A stretch of 64,000 bases of DNA from Lichenostomus cassidix (taxonomy: Eukaryota; Chordata; Aves; Passeriformes; Meliphagidae): positions 81,313,405 through 81,377,404 of the forward strand of contig CM039182.1 of assembly GCA_008360975.2 (NCBI GenBank), written 5' to 3'. This document shows, one piece after another, positions 24,503-36,066 of this stretch (within the stretch, counting starts at the first letter, position 1; each line of letters begins with the position of its first letter). Both the position numbers and the translations under genes were made by a program. The notes under the pieces are model-generated. The model made no database searches, was not told the DNA's origin, and saw only the letters and a program-made list of their open reading frames with translations.

Positions 24503-26215
24503 ACGTGAAGGTCAGCTTCAGTCAGCTTTGAGACCATCAGCAAAACCCCAGCACACGTCTGCCAGAAGCTAAAACTCCATCTCATCACCTACATTCTGGA
24601 GGAAACAGGATTATTGCACACCTCATATCTGCATTCAGAGTGTGAAACTCTCTCACACAAGCAGTTGCAAACCTCCTTGAATAATCCCAACCGTGTTACT
24701 GAAAGTACATATGAGCAAATGCTTATCAGGACACAGTCTCTTCCTGTCTGAAAATAATTTAGGCAAGATCTCATCTCTATGTGTCTAGGGGCAAAGCATG
24801 GCAAGTAACACTAGTAAATAGGACAGACAATCCTGCTGTGGTTAACCTGAACAAATGCTGCTGGGATGGAGGTGCTACTAAAGTACTGTAGAGATTATTC
24901 AGGACAAAGAAGATTGTTCAAAGGTGGCCATTAGAAATCTCTTACACAAACAAGTTACTTCAGAGCAAAACTTGATTTATCTCTTTGGTGCAAAACTCAG
25001 TTTGAGCGTGTAAAATACAAAAGTGTGTCTGTGTTGAAGGACTCAAAATCTCATGCTACAGAGTTTGACCTACTCATCTGCAGTCATTAATGTTGAAATA
25101 ACTTCCCCCAGTTTAAAACTGACCCAATGAACTTTTTGAGTCCTTCTTTGCATCTTCTTCTGCTGCAGTGAATAGTGGCAACAACCGTTTGAATAACAGG
25201 CACTGGGACCTTGAATAGCTAGTATTTTGCATGCATGGAAGTCTTCCTACTTATAGGATCCAGGAAACCAACTATTCTTGCTTAGGACAGAGGAAAATTC
25301 CTCTGGGTCAGATTGATAAGAATTGGTAAGGGTGAGGAGGGCACCAGCTCCTTCTTCAGCATTGAGAACAAAGATCTGCTGGGATCTTGTAGGGATTTTG
25401 CTCAGGTATTTGTTTCCTGCTCTGATGAGGCCTCAGTCAGTGATGACCTATCAGCTTTAGTTCTGGGCGCCCATAAGCAGTTGAATCTTCTGCAGACCTA
25501 TACTATTTCAACACTGGTAAATCTTAATTCTTTGTTAAAACACAGTAGAGGGCTGTGGATTAACTGTGCTATTATATACCCAAAACCACAGAAACTGGCC
25601 TAAGGTTCAGATTCAGACAGATCTCTGCACAGCTTCGTGTTTACAGAGCACCCTAAGTGCTTTCAAGCAGCCTGAACTCCCAAATCCCATGGACCTGAGC
25701 TAGCCTGGTGCTGAGACAGCTTGATTACTTCAGACCTGTGTTCTGGTGGCTTCTGAGCTGGTAGACTGCCACACATCTGTCAGAAAATACATCCTCAAAG
25801 GGACAAAGAAAATAAAACTGCAGATAGATTCATGAACATTACTTTATGTTTGATAAATCATAGCCTATGCCATTTGCTGACTGCTGCAACCAAAGTTGTA
25901 ACTATTACTGCCCCACTCAGAAACAGGTAAGAGCTAGCAGAGTCCAGGCAGATGACCTCTGCAGCAAATAGGGAGCAAAGAGTCTTTGGTGTATCCAGAA
26001 CCAGGTCTAAACTGATGGCAGATAAAGAGGATTTATTAAACATAACCAGAGAGAAGCACGGGAGAGACATGATTCCTTCCCATGCCCTCAGAGAACAAAC
26101 AATGGTGATGCCACTCACTGGGTATGCAGGAACACAGATACCTTGAGAGGGGAAAGAATATGCAGTGCCATTACCAAAGATGCAATCCCTGTGAACAATT
26201 AGGAATTCATGGATG

Positions 26216-26312
26216 CACAGAATCATAGATTTGTAAGGGCTGTAAGAGACACACCCAGTACTGTAACCCTTACTCTACTCAACCGTATCACCCAGCATCA
26301 GATCCAGATTTA
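26216..26312 (-). mobile_element. Degraded CR1 3' end
   Basis: It begins cacagaatcatagatttgta, then agggctgtaagagacac, followed by a cacccagcatcagatccag segment. This is the order of a reversed CR1 3' end like the one at 7062-7433, but with more mismatches and shorter. Confidence 0.6.
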
Positions 26313-27948
26313 CTACAGGGTTTGCCAGTGATGTCCTCTAGCTGTATCTCTGCTGGTAAACCAGAGTGAAAGACAGTTTTGAGTTCCATGATCATCACCT
26401 CTGTGTTGCTACCTTGCTCGCTAACACCATTTCAATTTGGGCAAAGCAGTATTTTCCCAAAGCCTTGACCCGTCTTAGAGGACAGAATATATCAGGAATG
26501 GTTTGGAAGAAGTTGACACCTGACCACCGTGTTTGAGGAAGGTAAAATGGGTGGGAGTTTAGGCAGGTAAACAAAAGCTCCAGGGCCAGAGAATAGCTCC
26601 CCTTTTGCCAGCAGCATCACCGTAGCTGCTAAGAAAAAAAAATATATGTGGCAGAAGTTTACCTCATTTGCTTCTGGCCTCCACATGCTTATTTGGGAAC
26701 ATTAACTGATTCCACCACACACAGCACCTACAAGTTGGGCACTTGGAGGCTGTAAATAAAGAAATTCTGCAGCCAGCATTTTCCTGAAATACATGGCAGA
26801 AGTGTGCTGAGGGAAACAAGGGCTATCCCTTGATAGGGATAGCATGAGCACACACTGCCATGAATGCACAGGAGTGCAAATTGTGAATGACTGGAAGAGG
26901 AATGACTTCTTCTTGACCAGCAGCTTAGCACTGGTGGATGGCAGGGGCTTAAAGGATAAATAGAAAGATCACATCCTAATGCAGTCACCTACAAATAGAT
27001 GGGGTCTTGAACCACTGCAGGGTGGATTCTGACTCACCAAAGTCTTCTCTACACAACAACAGGTGTTTGTGCCCCTGATCCATATTTTATACTGCACTGA
27101 AAGTGGCTGACAGGATGGGGAAGTACATTCACATATTGATAGTGAAAGGCATTTTTCTTCTACTGAATTCTTACAAATAACGCACGGAGTTAGACGGTAA
27201 CTCTTTGAGTACATAAAATGACAAAGCATCATGTCTAGAGGGAGTATCACTCACAGAATTTAATGCTTCAGCTGCAATAAGACAAGAAGTAATTCAAAAT
27301 AAATTTGATAAATAATACCAATCTGTAAAAGTACTATGTAACTGAAAAGGCTGGCCAACATCTGTGAAAATGGACGGGAACCAGCAAAACTAACTCAGCT
27401 GAGGTAACTAAGATTCTTTACCCAAGAAAAATTATCTGGATGGACAGTATTACAAAATTCAGAATTCATGGGTTTAACCTTTTACTGGTAAGTTTACATT
27501 AAAGTCATCCTTAGAAGGATATGGAATACAACTCCCTTGCATAAGGTATGCTGTATGGGTGACTGTTTAGTTGCTGCTCCAGCCAAGAAGTACTGGAATT
27601 TCCAAACATCTGTTTTAATTTTTTTATGGTTTTGAAAGTAAAGTAGCCTCACGATTAAGCATTTTGACATAGACATTTTATAATTTCATGAACATACTGA
27701 AGGAGTGGGGGCTTGTTCAACATATTAATTTATATTTTGGAAAATTAAAATTGCTAGAAGAAATTTTCATTTTTAGAATAAAAAATGTAAACTAAAGTAT
27801 TATGATAGTGATTAAAAAATATTCATTACTGGTAAAAGTATTAATTTAAATGAAGTTGACACAAACATCAATCTGACCTTTTCAGTAAAGCTTAAGAATC
27901 AATGCTAACTGGAGTTATCTGATAATTCATGCACATATTTCCATGATT

Positions 27949-27963
27949 AAAAAAAAAAAAAAA
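27949..27963 (+). repeat. Poly-A run (A15)
   Basis: Fifteen consecutive A bases, with no recognisable retroposon upstream. Confidence 0.85.
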
Positions 27964-28203
27964 GGCATTTATTACGTATCTTCTGTGCTTGAGGATTTCC
28001 TAGACATCTCACCAGAACTATTTTCTGTGCCTTTCTTAGATGCTGATTTTGGGCTGCAGGTAAACGGCGCTTTTGAAAACCCCCATGGCCAGCTACACAT
28101 GTGATTTCATTTCACAATACAATCCTAGTACTTTGCTGAATCTTCCATCACATTAAGTATTACAGGTCTCCCCATTAAAGCCTGAGGAACTTTCTAGAAG
28201 ATG

Positions 28204-28235
28204 TTCACATTCTCCATGTTTCACATTCTCCATGT
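28204..28235 (+). repeat. 16-bp perfect tandem duplication
   Basis: The unit TTCACATTCTCCATGT occurs twice in direct succession (28204-28219 and 28220-28235). It is probably a replication-slippage product and would be a simple length marker if polymorphic. Confidence 0.9.
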
Positions 28236-31200
28236 TTATGCTTAAATAGTCTGAAATGCAATTACATGTCCTCCTACATATGCATACTCTGGTAGGCAAG
28301 TGGCCTCTTCATAGGCACATATAAACTGTACAGATTGTCTTAAAGAATGAGTGAAACCCAAAGTACCTCTGCTGATTGTGAAATTTAGTTAAAAACTCAG
28401 AGCAGATGGCATTTCAATATCTGCCTAGATTAAACATAAAATCAAAAGAAAAGAAGCAAAGAAAAGATTCAATAATAAAAAATATGCCTGCAACATAGTG
28501 CTATGCAGGACAGAGCCTTCCTCTCTCAAAGTGGCTCCCAGCTGCTGCACAATGTGCTGAGCCAGACTGCTGCTGGGTGGGGAGAGCAAAGGGAAAAAGG
28601 CATGAGGTACAGGACAGTGGCAGCTGCTGCTACAAGAAATACAAGGAATAGAGACTCCCTCCTTCCACAGCAGTCTCTGCCCTCCACACCTGCAGCAGGA
28701 ACAACAGCAATTCACCTTGTGAAACTGAGCAACAGAAAACAGGAGTTGTTTAAGCTGCATTACCTGCACGAATAACCCTTCCCCTTCTCCTTCAAAAAAA
28801 AGGTATTCAGGCAAAAAGGATTAATTCAGCCCACAGTAACAGTTTTTAGACATTCAGACTGAATGAAGTTCCTATTTGCTTTAAACTTTCACTGAGCAGC
28901 TTTACAGCCTCAGGGGTTGTACAGCACTGGATGTACTTAAAGACATGGGCTTTTTTCCCAGACTTTTTTAATAAACATGATTTTTTCTTGCACTGTGATA
29001 ACAGCATAAACCAATTCCTACTCTATTTCTGAGCCCTAGAGCTGTACGTTTTCTTCTTGTATAAGCCAATGAATACTGATGCTTTTTATTTTTATTTTTC
29101 TGCTGTGCCACTCTATTACGTAAAACAGTTTTTGTAAATATCATCACCTATTAAAGTTATTCATTTAACAGATGAGTTTAAATCAGTGCTCTAACAAAAG
29201 GTATATGCCTTTTGCATGGCATGTTGCATGTGGATTAGAACATCTAAATATGTATTATAGATGACATGTCAAAGTTGCCCATCTTTGAAAATCCTGCTAC
29301 ACTCCTGATTATGGGCTTTTGGTATAATTTGTTTCAAGATGTGTAGTGATGAAGAAATTGGTAATTACTTTTTTTTAATAAAGCCACATTCCCTTTTTCA
29401 ATTCACTGTTATTTGGTTTATTTGGTCATTTCCTGAATAGGCCATAGCCATTGATTTTTTTTTTTTGTAAGAGGAGACCTTGGCTTAGCTGATCGCAAAA
29501 GCACAGGATCTTGAGGATTTAACCTTGGAATTTCCCAGCTAAAACATTCCTGAAAATAAATTTTTCATTTAGCATTTGATTTTCTCCCACCACAACAGAA
29601 TATTATCTTAAGAATAATCCAGGCTATGAGATCACACAAACAAAGACTTTCACAAAAATTGTGAAAAATTATTTTCTTTTGCTGTATGCATTCCTGAACA
29701 GAGTCCAATGCCAAGATAAAGCTGTATGTATAGAACACACACATGCATTCTGCCTAGATGTAATTTTGTGCCTCTAAAAGCGACCCCTTTTACAGAGTCA
29801 CAAGAAACTGCCAAAAAAATCCTGTAAGGTAAAGAACAGTACGTACAAAAAAAATCCCAAAAACAAAAAACCCAAAACAAAACAAAACACACCAAAAAAA
29901 AAAAAAGCCAAGAAAACCAAAAAACTGAGTTTTTAGTGATTTAGCTGATGTTTGGAAAACACTTAGCCACAGCTCATGAAGTATGATTGCAAGAGCAACA
30001 AAATTGCTCCCTGAGAAAGTAAAACTAAAAGACTAAAATAAAAAAAAAAAACCACTCCTCATAGAAATCATAGGGAAAAAAAGGAAGCTTATAGGATGTT
30101 TAATTATTTTGGTTAGCTCTTTTTTTTAACAAATAAAGAACAAAATTACCTCTAATGATAGTATCAAGCCTTTATGAGATCAGGCAGGTTGACTAGTTGA
30201 TAAGAGAGCGGCAAAAACACAAGTATTTGATTAGAATCTGTTCTGGTTTGGGGAAAAACAGGTTATGTGTTTATAGCAAGAGATGTCAGTTAAATACTTT
30301 CCATTCCAGGAATAACTGAAAGGGATGTTAAAGTCGTGAAAGTCTTCTGAGGCAAATGCCTTAACACCAGAATCAGAGTCATGTTCTCTCAGAGCAGTCC
30401 TGGAGCAGACAGAACATCCTCTGCTTGGCAGTAGGATTCTCACCTGGAAGGAGTGGGCAGAGTCCCAGACCCCAGACTGTGCACCTAGTAAAGGTTAGGA
30501 TTAATATTTTCAGAGGGAAAGAATCCCCAAAACATACATACACAGTTTGGGTTTTTTTTCATAAACTGGGGCTGGAACACAGGGCTCTTTTTCCCCCTTG
30601 CCGTCAGAGATCCCACAGCTGTGCATTAAATTCCTCACAGAGGTGCAGGGGGAGCCTGAGCTGGGTGTTTCACTGTAGAGGCTGTGTCTCAGTGCTGAGC
30701 AGGGCAGCACACTGACCCCTTTGTAGACCTGGCCCCTATTAGCATTTGGCACTGCTGCAGCTGCTCCTGGCTCACTCCTCCAAGGCAAATGCCCACGCTG
30801 CAAGAAAGATGTTGATGAAGCACAAGCGAGGACTCAAAGAACAACTGTGAAAGTGATGAAAGGCTTAGCTAGTGCAAAAGCAGGCCACTAATTTATTTTA
30901 CTGACAAAAAGGTTATGAGGCAAATTCATGACAGTCTAGAAGCACTCTTGTGGGAGAAGCAGAAATTGGATCCTGTTGGGTCTGCCAGCCTACCGGCCAA
31001 AAAAATGAGATCCAGAAGCTGGATGACAAGGATAGACAAATTCCTACTACAAGACATGAACAGAATTCTAACATTGACACTCAGCAGCCATGAAAAAATT
31101 ATGATGGCTTATGGAAGTGCATTTCCATCATTCCCCATTTTTAAACCAAGGTGGATTCCCTCTCCCCGAAAGATGTGTAGGTCAAACCGAGACTAGTTCG

Positions 31201-31523
31201 TGTAACCAGCAGAGTGCTGAAGGATTCTTTATCCCAGCAGGAGGCTTTTATTTCAGTATCTCTAATTGCAACAGACACCGGATAGTCAAGAGCATCCTAA
31301 GCTTTCTGGCTTTAGTGAAGCCACTTTTTTGATGTAAGTAAAGTGATGTAAAGAGGATAACAAAGGAATGACAAAACCAGTAAGATAGGCTCTGCCAAAC
31401 TTCAAAATGAATGAATGCTTCTGAACATCGATTTTTCTCTACTCATAGACTGAAGGTATGATTAACTTTTAAAATGCTGTGAGATGCCAATCAGTCATTG
31501 AAAGATGCTGAAATACTGAAGAG

Positions 31524-31700
31524 TGTCCAGCAGAGGCCTATCAAAAGCATTATAAGGCAGGAGAACCTGACATAAGAAGAAAGACTGAAAGAATATTTGT
31601 TCAGCCAAGAGAAAGCTCAGAGTAGATATAATAGAAGCCTTTTGATACACAGAAGTAATTATAAAGGAGATGCAAGTGCTCTGTACAGAAGGATGCTTGC
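31524..31700 (+). mobile_element. Degraded CR1 fragment, C-terminal ORF2 region
   Basis: The plus strand can be read as a decayed copy of the CR1 segment that encodes VQRRATKMIRGLEHLSYEER and the following LFSLEK stretch. Here gtgtccagcagaggcctatc, aaaagcattataaggcagga, a run of gaagaaagactgaaagaa and ttgttcagccaagagaaagctcag occur in that order. Stops and substitutions are frequent. The match fades after 31650. Confidence 0.7.
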
Positions 31701-33760
31701 TACATATACAAGATATATATATTATAATATTCTATATCAACTTAAGGTATATCATTGACAAATGTTATTCCTCCTTTTAGTGCAATCAGTATCTCTAGTC
31801 TAAACCCAATTTGTGGTCTCAATTTTCAATAGCAAAGAACACAAAACAAACATTTTTTGCTTACACTCCAAAGCATAAACAATAGTAATCTAGAAGTGTA
31901 CAGAGGGCAAATTAAAAGAAATGAGGGAGCATCATTTAGTCCTTTCCCACAAATTCACAAGAATGCAGTGCACTCAGCACTTCCAATAACTGCCAAGCTA
32001 TTCAGAACACTTAAAACATTTTACAAAGACAGAACAGAAAACAAGCACCAACCCGGAAACTAAATACTCCTAACAAATTTACAAACTGCAGAAAGACTGC
32101 CACTCTTTCTGAATGAAACAGGAAGTTGCTGAAGAGATGAAAGACAGTAATTGTGCCTCACAGACCATGATTTATTTCTTTTGATTCTGTAGATGTGTCT
32201 AAAAATACAACATCTTCTGAAAGCATTGTTTTAAATATACCAAATGTTAATAGCGTAGAAAGATAGGCAGGGAAAAGAAATAATTTTTGCAAAAAGCAAC
32301 ATTAACCCAAAACAGTTTTAGAGAAAGAGTGGCAAACATTAGTACTACTTTGGTGGTATATCTATGCCCAGAATAAAAGCCATAGGTTGACAAAAAACTG
32401 AAGAGTAATATTGTCCCTGATTTATTCCACTACAAATACAGCATTTAAATACTATATTAACTGCGGATGAAAAGAGTTTTTGCTTAACATACAGCACAAC
32501 TTTGCAACCTCCACAAAAAAACACTCAACGAATCCAAATCAGCAAGAGAAAACCTACGTTGCTCATCATTTAAAATTTCTACAGAGAATTACATCTTAGA
32601 ACATTTTTTGTTTACCAGACTTCAATATTCCATACAACACAGTTCTGCAGCCACAGCTGGAAATAAAATGTATTTTCCTGAACAACATGTTACAAAGCAG
32701 GACATTTGTAAAATCACTGCAATTATCCTTTGAGGCACAATGTTTTTCAAAGTAAGCCATAAGTAACTTAACAGGTAAGTAGAAACTATTACTTGCTTTG
32801 CTCTTAATCCTAGTCACAATAAATAGTACGATGGTTTTTGTATCTTTCAGTATCATTTTGACGCAAAAGTTAAAATATTTCTGTTTCCTTAACATGGCAT
32901 AACTATACTTAAAAACCAAACCCCTTTATTGTTTTTCAGAATGAAATTTCATGTTTTCCTTAAAAATACAGATGTCTATCAATGACAGCTGGGACTGTCA
33001 CAGTGCAACAACTAAAACTGTAATAATTCACCATTTAAAAGATCTTTTGTAAAAGCGTAAGGAAAAGTAATTCCTAATATTTGGATTTTTACAAATTATT
33101 ATTCTGCAATATGTCATGTGGTAGATTATCAGAGTTGCGTTACAATCCACGACATGACTCCAAACACAGATGGGTTCCCAAAATGTCATGGAATCTGGAG
33201 CCAGCCAGTCTCCCTCAATCATTGGCGCCAATCACAGTGAGGTTGTAAAATTCCTATAAATGGCTGAGAGTTACAGAAGGTGGAAAGACCTACAGCAGAC
33301 TTATAGAGGGCAATGTCTTCATGGTGGATCTGTAACCCAGCAGACCTGAGGGTATTCAAAGGAACAATGGGGTTTTTTGAGCCAAAAATAACATTTTGAT
33401 GCTTGGAAAAAATCCTTGGTCTTTGAAGAAAGGCCTTAATGAGGCGAGGAGATGAACAACGTGGTTTACAAACCAGAGGGGTAATGCATTTACCACAGAA
33501 CAGCTGCATCACATTTTTTCAAGCAATTTAAGTTTTTACATTGCTAAGTGCTGCGTGGCTGTAGATTCCACCACTTTAGTGTGTAATTCAGCAAGACATA
33601 ACATTACTGGCACCCTCATCATTAGAAAGCGAATTACCTGTGAATTAGCAATTCAGGAATGAAGACAGAAATAAGTTTATACTCCCAAGCACCCACAAAG
33701 GCACTGCTGGCTCGTTTACCAGGCTGTTCAACGCACAGTTAATCATTAACTCCACACAGC
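31701..33760. other. Intronic stretch next to the ADCY2 exon
   Basis: A TA-rich tract lies at 31700-31740. From 32596 to 33512 the minus strand has several moderately long open frames (32596-32919, 33028-33231, 33219-33512), and 33160-33500 keeps more CpGs than typical intron. It also holds the 12-bp dyad at 33221-33232. I recognise no protein in these frames and no paired splice sites, so they are left as intron. Confidence 0.45.
33221..33232. promoter_or_regulatory. 12-bp perfect dyad ATTGGCGCCAAT
   Basis: Two opposed CCAAT-type pentamers flank a central GCGC. The sequence resembles a palindromic E2F-type site (TTGGCGCCAA) and contains both NFI half-sites, TTGGC and GCCAA, though without the usual 5-base spacer. 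It sits about 530 bases into the intron downstream of the exon. Function is inferred from sequence form alone. Confidence 0.35.
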
Positions 33761-33766
33761 ACCTAC
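33761..33766 (-). other. ADCY2: 5' splice site of the ADCY2 exon
   Basis: The minus-strand sequence runs tggcag|gtaggt. The last exonic base is the G of a complete CAG (Gln) codon, and gtaggt is an acceptable U1 donor. With the acceptor it gives a 162-base exon divisible by three, so skipping it would keep the reading frame but remove two membrane helices. Confidence 0.9.
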
Positions 33767-33928
33767 CTGCCATACCAAGTGCTCCTTTACAACAGCCGTG
33801 CCTGACAGGCAGACGCTCAGCACAATCGTGTGGGACGCAGAGGTCAAGACGCTGGCAACGATAGCATCCCTCATGTTGAAGGGCAGCATGGTGTACACCA
33901 CAAAAATGATGAACAAGAAAAATGATAC
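33767..33928 (-). CDS. ADCY2: ADCY2 internal exon (probably exon 3), partial CDS
   Basis: Seen: read on the minus strand, this stretch gives exactly 54 open codons. It starts VSFFLFIIFVVYTMLPF, continues NMRDAIVASVLTSASHTIVL and ends KEHLVWQ. It is bounded by an AG acceptor and a GT donor, both between codons (phase 0). The two hydrophobic runs (residues 1-15 and about 22-41 of the exon) fit helices 4 and 5 of the first six-helix membrane cassette of a class III adenylyl cyclase. The exon holds six CpGs, unlike the CpG-poor flanks. Known: ADCY2 is a plasma-membrane enzyme that makes cAMP from ATP, activated by Gs-alpha and, conditionally, by G beta-gamma; the MLPFNMRDA stretch matches ADCY2 better than its relatives ADCY7 and ADCY4. 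Inferred: the exon number comes from the mammalian gene. The short SGTAVV loop before KEHLVWQ differs from the mammalian form as I remember it, which is expected in that variable loop. No catalytic residues lie in this exon. Confidence 0.93.
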
Positions 33929-33960
33929 CTGGGCGAGACAGCAAGACGAAAAAGAAGCAT
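33929..33960 (-). other. ADCY2: 3' splice site and polypyrimidine tract of the ADCY2 exon
   Basis: On the minus strand the exon is preceded by a pyrimidine-rich run (ttctttttcgtcttgctgtc) and then tcgcccag. This is a strong vertebrate acceptor. The AG lies at 33930-33929, and the first exonic base is at 33928. It fixes the 5' edge of the exon so that the frame opens on a whole valine codon. Confidence 0.9.
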
Positions 33961-35936
33961 GTCAGATTCACTTCAGAATAACATTAAAAAAATAGCATTT
34001 CATTTTTAACTGTCTTCAGCATGAAGTTATACACCAGTTTTACATAGGAAAGTCACTGCTTACCACTGAAGAAAATTGATTTAGGAAGAATTCATTTTTA
34101 AGAGTGTTGGAAAATTTACATTCTATTAGACTTTAGAAGTGCAGTTTCAAGATACTAAATCACGGTTTCAGACCTAAAGAATATTCCAAACTTTTCAAAT
34201 TTAACTTCAAATTTGTATGTTCAAACTTTGTTTTTATTAATACTCTGTTTACAAGTAAAGATTGGCTCTCCCAGGACTGGTCAATTCTGATTGTGACCTG
34301 CATTACAAAACAATGTGTCAAACCCCTCACAGAGACTTAATTTCAATACAGAGAGATTTTGTACATCCTGATGCACTAAAAATCACAATTTAATATATAT
34401 CACATTATGCATTATGAAGAAAAAAAAAAAAGTCCAAGGTCAGCCAAGTATTTTGGTTCAACAAGATTGTATTTCATGTCTATCTACATGACCTATGTCA
34501 AATTCCAGAAAAACAATACATTTTAATAATGTAGTAATACATTTATTTGGTCATGAAAAACAGCTTCAGAAAATCACAGTCCATATGCAGAATTTCCTGT
34601 CAGCTTATTTTAAAGGGCACTAGTGTCCAAACTAACCTTATGGAACAAACTCTCCAAATGCACAGCCCAGCCTGTAACAGCAAAAGGGATGCCTTTGCTA
34701 TACATTAAAAATATGTATTTGATAGTATGCTTATGTTCCAAACCCCACCACACATTTGAGAAAATGTAACTAGACTTGGAACACAGGTTTTGCTCACACA
34801 TAAGCAAGTAGGCGATTCTGGAAATATGCCAGCTTGTATATAATTATATCTCCATGTAAGGCTTTCCATCAGTTTGAGTTGCCTTGCAAGTCTGTTCACC
34901 ACCCAGCAGTAGTATACTCATAGTACAGAATTCAGAAAGCTCCCAGGAAGGTATGAGTAACAGCAATTTGCTGCACACTTCCCTTAGTGCAAGCCTGTAT
35001 TCTTCACATCTGCATGTGGTAATTACACAATCAAAACTGAACACTAAGTTATGTACCCCTATAGGAGAGTGGAGGCATTCTTTTCCATCCTGGAGACAGA
35101 ACTGGATGGAGAAGGGTGTCCACTTCTGTTCTCCATCCATCTTTCTCCAGTCCTTCCACTGAGATCACTCCAGCTCCTTCCTGATCTCTCATGCTCTTTT
35201 CAATGCTGCCAGCTCTCTCCCATATGCTCAACAGTCAATAGTTCAAAGGCATGAAATGAAAGATAATTACACACGAAATGAGGGATAATAAGAAAATATA
35301 AAAAAGCAAAAGCTTTACCTCTGTACTCAGCCAATCTACCAACAGATAGCACATGAAAACAAAAGTGTTTGATACCTGATTGGTTTCAGTTCTCCCTAAA
35401 AGTTTTTAGTGATCAGATGTTGGTAAAACCAACAGCAAAGAAAAGGGTGTACAGACCTGGTCTAGGTAAGACAAGTGTATGCCAGTATGATGTTTTAAAA
35501 CTGTCCTGGCTGAGGTAAAATCAACTGTGATCCTGACAGAACCAACTGACAGTCTTAAAACTTGGGAAAGACATAAAAAGCTCTGATAGAGGCGAGAAAA
35601 CAGAAACACAGTTTGTGCCTTTGAAAGGCTGGGAAAAGGAGTAAAACTCATCAGCTTTACTTTAATTCCTATAGTAGCAACAGACAACAATGCATATACA
35701 GCAATTCATAATCAGGAGCTCTGAAAGTTAAGAAAAACATAAGTAGTAGCCAACATGATTTTGCTGAGAACAAATGATGTTAAAGCATCTTCTGTCATGG
35801 TAACAGGCATCAGTATATGGGAAACCCCAAACAATGAGTTAGGCAGAAACAAGGGATGTGAAAGGTCCTCTAATACTAATACAGGCATAACATGAACCAG
35901 CATGTAAGACCAGCTGCCTAAAATGTTTCCAGCTAA
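33961..35936. other. Intronic stretch, no gene seen
   Basis: AT-rich intron just upstream of the exon with an A12 run at 34420-34431. Opposed open frames at 34844-35254 reflect a slightly GC-richer patch and have no recognised product. Confidence 0.55.
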
Positions 35937-36066
35937 AGGCCAGGCTGGATGGGGCCCTGAGCAACCTGGTCTATTGGAAAGTGGTCCTGCCCATGGCAGA
36001 GGAGTTGGAAGCAGATGATCTTTACATTTCCTTCCCACCCAAACCATTCTGTGGTTTCATGACTGA
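35937..36066 (+). mobile_element. CR1 LINE 3' end, sense orientation
   Basis: The sequence aggccaggctggatggggcc, then ctgagcaacctggtctattg, ggcagaggagttggaagcagatgatc and cccacccaaaccattctgtggtttcatga match the final 130 bases of avian CR1 in order, including a decayed form of the terminal octamers. It is severely 5'-truncated. Confidence 0.92.

Larger units (their letters stand above)
24503..31523. other. Intronic stretch with one CR1 scrap, no gene seen
   Basis: Mostly AT-rich intron. Contains the CR1 fragment at 26216-26312, A15 at 27949-27963, a 16-bp tandem duplication at 28204-28235, T12 at 29455-29466 and an A/C-rich low-complexity tract near 29850-29910. GC-richer patches at 28500-28720 and 30420-30800 give two-strand open frames without recognisable products. 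Confidence 0.5.
1..33766 (-). other. ADCY2: ADCY2 intron downstream of the exon (intron 3, truncated by window edge)
   Basis: No further ADCY2 exon was recognised. I looked in the reverse complement for the next expected coding segment (helix 6, the HKHLMEL region, then the start of the C1 catalytic domain) and saw no match with splice sites. The interval is AT-rich, CpG-poor and repeat-sparse apart from the CR1 and simple-repeat entries listed separately. The intron is inferred to continue beyond position 1. Confidence 0.75.

Noticed and set aside
28425..28814. 129-codon minus-strand frame rich in Cys and Ser
   Set aside because: Low-complexity composition and an opposing open frame on the other strand; no family recognised.
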